Below, in pieces: positions 42,901 through 48,128 of a stretch of 48,128 nucleotides of DNA. The position numbers and the translations under genes are program-made. The stretch is from contig JAHBWT010000023.1 of NCBI GenBank assembly GCA_019636815.1, positions 1 to 48,128 on the forward strand. The letters run 5' to 3'. The DNA is from Nitrospira sp. (GTDB taxonomy: Bacteria; Nitrospirota; Nitrospiria; Nitrospirales; Nitrospiraceae). Each line of letters begins with the position of its first letter. Position 1 is the first letter of the stretch. The notes beneath the pieces are model-generated. The model saw only the letters and a program-made list of their open reading frames with translations. It did no database searches and had not been told where the DNA came from.

Positions 42901-43012
42901 GATGAAGTCCGATCATGTGCAGGCATTGACCGCCGGCGCCAACGACTACATGGCCAAACCGCTGGACGTGGACAGGCTCTTGTCGCTGGTGCGGATCTGG
43001 ATGCCGAAGTAG
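39905..43012 (+). CDS. GAF hybrid histidine kinase with three receivers
   Basis: 1035 residues. Residues ~10-110 form the four-helix membrane module (LLTKLGIAVWVFYLLPLVFS, QNRALMVGTSWVLAA). A GAF domain (~130-275) leads to a long Gln/Glu-rich coiled coil (~278-360). HisKA carries NMSHELRTPLN (His ~373), and the ATPase has LLSNAIKFT, DTGIGISED and GGTGLGLSI. Three receivers follow, with Asp in LLDISLPDTSG (~692), VLDLSLPDENG (~812) and LMDIMMPEMDG (~965). The architecture suits a phosphorelay hub. A CheR methyltransferase starts 35 bp downstream and a second hybrid kinase overlaps CheR, so the three probably form one operon with a shared task. Confidence 0.93.
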   Translation: MTRFERTPTPLVYGAIVFSVGAVFISDLLTKLGIAVWVFYLLPLVFSYFTWRPLVPIYTAAAITLLVLVGLFLSPPGDDPFRAVQNRALMVGTSWVLAALGYQFITNKLAVRKQEWLQSGQTLLSERMAGNPHVDQLGSRVLSTIAEYLGAQAGAFFIENGRAFKRAETYGVPADARIPLEIQAGDGLLGLALAEQKVRVVIDVPDGYLTIGSSLGRSAPRHLLIAPLAVERSIKAVLELGFFHPVGESDKEFVARVSESIAVAVRSAQTRAHIQELLEETQRQAEELQVQSEELRAANEELTEQSARLQDSHTRLEEQQTELEQSNAQLEEQTQMLETQKDVLTRAQNDLKDHARELEQAGRYKSEFLANMSHELRTPLNASLILARQLGDNIGGNLTPEQVKYARSIESAGRDLLTLINEVLDLAKVEAGRMDVQLHPVRLGTVVQHMETMFQPVAGDKGLSLRVRLVEGLPETIETDQQRLEQVLKNLLSNAIKFTEQGEVVLEIGRAADGRIALTVRDTGIGISEDQQQVIFEPFRQADGTTNRKYGGTGLGLSIAREFTRLLGGDIRLSSAPGGGSTFTVLLAEQYKGAGPHLREAPFESFSPILAKSQAPPPSGAGTGPVPVLIPDDRERLSGDRRVVLVVEDDEPFARILYDLAHEQGFQALIATTADEALVLARQFLPSAILLDISLPDTSGLSVLDRLKIYSPTRHIPVHILSVHDYTQTALSLGAVGYILKPVKRDQLVDAFQRLEQRLTQRLRRVLIVEDDAVQREAVTALLASRDVETVGVGTAADCLDRLRATTFDCMVLDLSLPDENGYALLETLSREDRYSFPPVIIYTGRDLLPDEEQRLRRYAKSIIIKGAKSPERLLDEVTLFLHQVIADLPPEQQAMLNRARHGDAALEGTRLLVVEDDVRNVFALMSLLEPRGAKVQVARNGREALETLEGSLQPDGAPVDLVLMDIMMPEMDGLTAMREIRKRPEWKNLPIIALTAKAMKSDHVQALTAGANDYMAKPLDVDRLLSLVRIWMPK

Positions 43013-43047
43013 CGGAGGGGGTGGAGAGCGGGCAGTGGAGAGTGAGA

Positions 43048-43937
43048 ATGGTCGGCGAGCAACATGAAAGCTCACGCAGTGGAGCGGCTTCTAAGACGGC
43101 CCAACCCGAAGGACGCGCAGGGAAGACTGATGCGCTCGAAATCGAGTTGCTGCTCGAATCGCTCTATCGGGCCTATGAGTACGACTTTCGCGGTTATGCC
43201 AGACCGTCGCTGACGCGTCGCTTGGCGCTGGCACGCGAGCATTTCGGCTGCCGGAGCTATTCGCAACTACAAGATGTGCTGCTGCATGAGCCGGCGGCGC
43301 TGCCGAAGCTGCTCGGCTATCTGACCGTGCAGGTGAGCGAAATGTTCCGCGATCCGGTATACTTTCGCGCGCTGCGCCAGGAGGTGGTGCCGCATCTGAA
43401 AACCTATCCGTCGCTCAAGGTGTGGGTGGCCGGTTGCGGCGCGGGCGAAGAGCTCTATTCGCTTGCCATTTTGTTTCGCGAAGAAGGATTGGAAGACCGC
43501 ACGCTGTTCTACGCCACGGACATCGACCGCGACGCGCTCAAGGAAGCCGAGGCCGGGATCTACGCGCTGGGCCGGCTGGCATCCTTCACGACGAATCATC
43601 GGCGGTCGGGCGCGAAAGAGTCCTTGTCCGAGTATTACCATGCCGGATCGCGGGCGGCGGTGTTCGACAAGACTTTGCGCAAGCGGACGGTCTTCGCCGA
43701 ACACAATCTGGTCTCCGATGCCGTATTCGCCGAAGCGCATTTGATTTCCTGCCGCAACGTGCTGATCTACTTCGACCGGCCGCTTCAGAGCCGGGCCATC
43801 GGGCTCTTCCGGAAGGCGCTCGTACGGAAAGGATTTTTGGGCTTGGGAGACAAGGAAACCGTACACGTTACCGGCCATGATGAGACCTTCGAGCCGTTCG
43901 TGCCGAAGGAACGCATCTATCGAAAACGAGGGGATCT

Positions 43938-43941
<4 letters not shown>
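43048..43941 (+). CDS. cheR: CheR-type protein methyltransferase
   Basis: 297 residues from ATG 43048 behind GGAGAG; the frame is open upstream inside the kinase gene but not protein-like. The N-terminal helical domain (LLESLYRAYEYDFRGYARPS) has the D-F-x-x-Y-x-x-x-S/T-x-x-R-R signature of CheR. The SAM-binding domain begins with VWVAGCGAGEELYSLAI (~125-141) and continues with YATDIDRDALKEAEAGIY and LISCRNVLIYFD (N-V-x-I-Y-F). CheR methylates glutamates of chemoreceptors, but no receptor, CheA or CheB is seen here. Set between two hybrid kinases and overlapping the next gene by 4 bp, it more likely modifies a sensor of this relay. Confidence 0.92.
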
Positions 43942-45683
<1,742 letters not shown>

Positions 45684-45890
45684 GCCTGTTCATTCCGCCG
45701 ATTCGCGGCTGACCGAAGCTCCATTGATTCCCATCGTGTAGACCTCACTCTATTTTGGAGTCGAGTTCTAACGATCAGCCTACAGTACCTTACCGGTGTC
45801 CGAGGTGATCCAGCAGAGAGACGAGTTCTTGAGGCGGCGGATCCATCCTCACCCTTGCGACAGATTTACTCAGACATTTAGAATGATCGA

Positions 45891-47420
45891 ATGGAATTGC
45901 CTTCCCTTCCTAACCCGACCACGGCGTTTCCTTCCGACGCAGCCGTTGACCCTCCTGCTTCTATTCCATCGTTTCGCGGAGAGACCAAGTCAGAGAAAGG
46001 AAAGGGAAACTACCGGGCGTTGAGCAGCTGGCTCATTTCCGCCGGGCTCGTGGGCGCTCTGTTTGTGATCGATTTACTGTCTCCGCTCGGCTATGTCGTG
46101 TGCATGCTCTATGCGTTGCCGGTTCTCCTCACTCGGCTCATACCGGACCTGCGGAGCACCTTGATCATGGCCGGGGCAACGGTTTCGCTGACCTGGGTAG
46201 GAGCGGTATTGTCTCCGGACGCGATCGCACGGCACGACAGCACGAATCGAGCCTTAGCAACGGCGTTGCTGGTTGGCATTTCCTGGATCCTGGTCACGCA
46301 AAAACAATCGACACGCCATGTCCAAGCGGCGCAGCAGGCCATGCGCGAAAGTGAAGAGCGCCTGCGCCTGTTCATCGAGCATGCGCCCGTAGCGCTCGCC
46401 ATGTTCGACCGCGACATGCGGTATCTGGCCGTGAGCCGCCGCTGGATCGCTGACTATGGATTAAGTGACAGGGACGTGATCGATCACAGACACTATGAAC
46501 TATTCCCCGACGTTCCAGACCGGTGGAAGGACGTCCATCGGCGTGGGCTGGCGGGTGAGATTGTACGGGAGGGAGAAGACCGCTTTGAGGGAGCCGATGG
46601 TTCAGAACAATGGCTCTGCTGGGAAGTGAGACCCTGGCAAACGGGCGATGGGCGGGTAGGAGGCATCATCATCTTTACGGAGAACATCAGTGAACGCAAG
46701 AGAGCGGAAAAGGTGCTGCTCAAGAACCAGAAAACACTGAGCAATCAGCAAGCGCAGCTACAGGAGCTGACAACCAAGCTTCTCTGGGCCCAGGAACAGG
46801 AACGAAAACGAATCGCTCGAGATCTCCACGACGATTTCACCCAACAACTTGCTGCACTGACGATCGATCTGCAACGATTGTCTCTGCAAACGTCTGAATC
46901 AGGTGCGTCATACTCGAGTCTCCTCGGGCAGATGGGGAAAAAGACGGAGCAGCTCACGACCGAGCTCCAGCGCCTGGCACATCAGCTTCATCCCTCGTTA
47001 CTTGAGCACGTAGGCCTGGAAGCGGCCATCCGCGAATGCGTGGATGAATTTTCCACGCGAACCGGATTGCCGACAGAGATCATAGTCCGAGAGGTGCCGG
47101 CGGCAATCCCGCTCGCGCAGGCGACCTGTCTCTACCGGATCTTGCAGGAAAGCCTGCAGAATGTGAAGAAACACGCCGAGGCCACCAATATCCTCGTGCG
47201 CCTGCTGTGCACCAGGAATGGGTTGGGAATATGTATCCATGACGACGGGCGTGGGTTTGACCAGCCGGAGGATGCTGCGCCTCCAAAGGGATTGGGGTTG
47301 ACCAGCATGGCGGAGCGTGTGAAAACACTCCGTGGCACGTTTCATGTGAAGAGTAAAGCCGGAATTGGCACGGAGATCCATGCGTGGGTGCCACTTGCTG
47401 AAGTGAGCAGTGACCGCTGA
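45891..47420 (+). CDS. NarX/DegS-type histidine kinase with four-helix membrane sensor
   Basis: 509 residues from ATG 45891 (weak ribosome binding site). After ~45 polar residues the four-helix membrane module spans ~46-145 (FVIDLLSPLGYVVCMLYALP, STNRALATALLVGIS), the same type as in the kinases at 16500 and 39905. A PAS domain (~160-270, FIEHAPVALAMFDRDMRYLA) follows. The HisKA_3 helix has IARDLHDDFTQQLAALT (His ~312), and the ATPase has LQESLQNVKKHAEA, HDDGRGF and GLGLTSMAERV. The NarL-type regulator 74 bp downstream is the obvious partner. The 208-bp gap before it suggests its own promoter. Confidence 0.92.
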   Translation: MELPSLPNPTTAFPSDAAVDPPASIPSFRGETKSEKGKGNYRALSSWLISAGLVGALFVIDLLSPLGYVVCMLYALPVLLTRLIPDLRSTLIMAGATVSLTWVGAVLSPDAIARHDSTNRALATALLVGISWILVTQKQSTRHVQAAQQAMRESEERLRLFIEHAPVALAMFDRDMRYLAVSRRWIADYGLSDRDVIDHRHYELFPDVPDRWKDVHRRGLAGEIVREGEDRFEGADGSEQWLCWEVRPWQTGDGRVGGIIIFTENISERKRAEKVLLKNQKTLSNQQAQLQELTTKLLWAQEQERKRIARDLHDDFTQQLAALTIDLQRLSLQTSESGASYSSLLGQMGKKTEQLTTELQRLAHQLHPSLLEHVGLEAAIRECVDEFSTRTGLPTEIIVREVPAAIPLAQATCLYRILQESLQNVKKHAEATNILVRLLCTRNGLGICIHDDGRGFDQPEDAAPPKGLGLTSMAERVKTLRGTFHVKSKAGIGTEIHAWVPLAEVSSDR

Positions 47421-47446
47421 GGGCGTACCGTACGTGTCACATTGTG

Positions 47447-47468
47447 CACCGGGACGTATCTCCCGGTG
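47447..47468 (+). promoter_or_regulatory. Hairpin between kinase and NarL-type regulator
   Basis: CACCGGGA and TCCCGGTG form an 8-bp stem around CGTATC in the 74-bp gap between the two genes. It ends 25 nt before the regulator start and has no T-run. It could attenuate or stabilise the downstream message. Confidence 0.45.
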
Positions 47469-47493
47469 GGGAGATGAATTCGAAAGGGCGAGT

Positions 47494-48128
47494 ATGATGA
47501 AAAAGCCACGCGTGCTGATGGCTGATGATCATTCCATTCTGCTGGCCGGTGTACGCAAATTGCTCGAAGACCAGTATGACGTGGCGGGAATGGTCGAGGA
47601 CGGTCGGGCATTGATCGCGGCGGCGGATCGATTGAAACCCGACCTGGTTTTATTGGATATCTCCATGCCGCTGTTAAACGGCTTTGAGGCAGCCCGCCAA
47701 CTCAAGAAAGTGCTGCCGGAGACAAAGATCCTCTTTCTCACGATGCATGCAAGCCCGCAGTATGCCACCGAAGCCTTCAAAGCCGGAGGTAACGGGTACC
47801 TGTTGAAACAATCTGCCGTCTCTGAATTACCCCAGGCGATCGAGGCCGTCTTGGGGGGCAAGTACTATCTGACGCCCTCCATAGCCAAACCGGTCATTGA
47901 GAGAGCCTTGAAAGCCGAGGAAAGACCGGCGGTGAAAGGATCTCTTGAGGAGTTGACACCTCGACAACGCGAAGTGCTGCAATTGATCGGTGAAGGCAAG
48001 GCAACCAAGGAGATTGCCGAATTGCTCGGGCTATCCGTGAAAACCGTCGAGTTCCATAAGAACTGCCTGATGAAAGACCTGGATATTCATACGACAGCTG
48101 AGTTGGTACGCTACGCCATCGTGCAAGG
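47494..48128 (+). CDS. NarL/FixJ-type response regulator, 3' end outside the window
   Basis: 211 residues are visible from ATG 47494 (a second ATG at 47497), behind GAAAGGG; the stop lies beyond the window, probably only a few codons away. The receiver has ADDHSI, the Asp in LLDISMPLLNG (~54), a Thr in FLTMHAS and a Lys in LLKQSA. The C-terminal LuxR-type helix-turn-helix reads LTPRQREVLQLIGEGKATKE (~154-173), followed by IAELLGLSVKTVEFHK. It is a DNA-binding transcription factor, most likely phosphorylated by the NarX-type kinase just upstream. Target genes cannot be read from this window. Confidence 0.93.
   Translation, partial: MMKKPRVLMADDHSILLAGVRKLLEDQYDVAGMVEDGRALIAAADRLKPDLVLLDISMPLLNGFEAARQLKKVLPETKILFLTMHASPQYATEAFKAGGNGYLLKQSAVSELPQAIEAVLGGKYYLTPSIAKPVIERALKAEERPAVKGSLEELTPRQREVLQLIGEGKATKEIAELLGLSVKTVEFHKNCLMKDLDIHTTAELVRYAIVQ

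Overview
The window looks like a chromosomal segment of a Nitrospira-type bacterium (phylum Nitrospirota). This is inferred from gene content, not from any rRNA marker: dense two-component signalling, NtrC-type sigma54 activators, a giant permuted multicopper oxidase, a decayed chlorite-dismutase-family gene, an SUMF1-domain periplasmic protein and a tiny Lys/Ala peptide. No rRNA, complete tRNA, CRISPR array or intact transposase was found.

Region 1 (1-11,000) is a gene-poor accessory region. Three copies of the 3' half of a tRNA-Lys(UUU) gene (828-874, 5346-5392, 10109-10155) divide it into compartments, as expected of stacked integrative elements that used one tRNA attachment site. No integrase is visible. 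The cargo is a PD-(D/E)XK-like protein, a secreted protein, a Lys/Ala micro-peptide, a HEPN/MNT toxin-antitoxin pair, a MASE1 hybrid histidine kinase and a 56-residue zinc-finger protein. A noncoding module and a small gene are repeated here in various states of decay.

Region 2 (11,000-14,800) holds small housekeeping or stress-type genes: two charged small proteins, an RRM RNA-binding protein, a PilZ protein, a cysteine-less IscA/HesB-fold protein and a membrane protein.

Region 3 (15,000-21,000) is a signalling block: an NtrC-type response regulator with a variant GAFTDA loop, a three-PAS histidine kinase, a stand-alone receiver, and a second sigma54 activator with a cysteine-rich PAS-like sensor. 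After a degraded stretch, an outer-membrane beta-barrel gene and a broken chlorite-dismutase-family gene comes a near-consensus sigma54 promoter (23683-23698), then a structured leader.

Region 4 (24,000-31,200) is the most interesting part. A five-gene run encodes a ~1571-residue multicopper oxidase with all four copper motifs in permuted order, a LolA-like periplasmic protein, a cupredoxin-like protein with a Cys-His-Met site, an unknown exported protein and an SmbP-like His-rich metal-binding protein. Together they suggest an exported copper-dependent oxidation system of unknown substrate. The sigma54 activators upstream may control it.

Region 5 (31,500-39,700) encodes mainly envelope proteins: a patatin lipoprotein, a PsbP-like protein, an SUMF1-like protein lacking the catalytic cysteine, a CopD-like membrane protein, a PDZ protein, a class II cytochrome c and a SnoaL-like protein. 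After these come remnants, a DUF3800-like gene and the tail of an RND pump.

Region 6 (39,900-48,128) is a second signalling block: a GAF hybrid kinase with three receivers, a CheR methyltransferase, a receiver-kinase-receiver hybrid, and a NarX/NarL-type pair whose regulator runs off the window. Three kinases in the window share the same unnamed four-helix membrane sensor.
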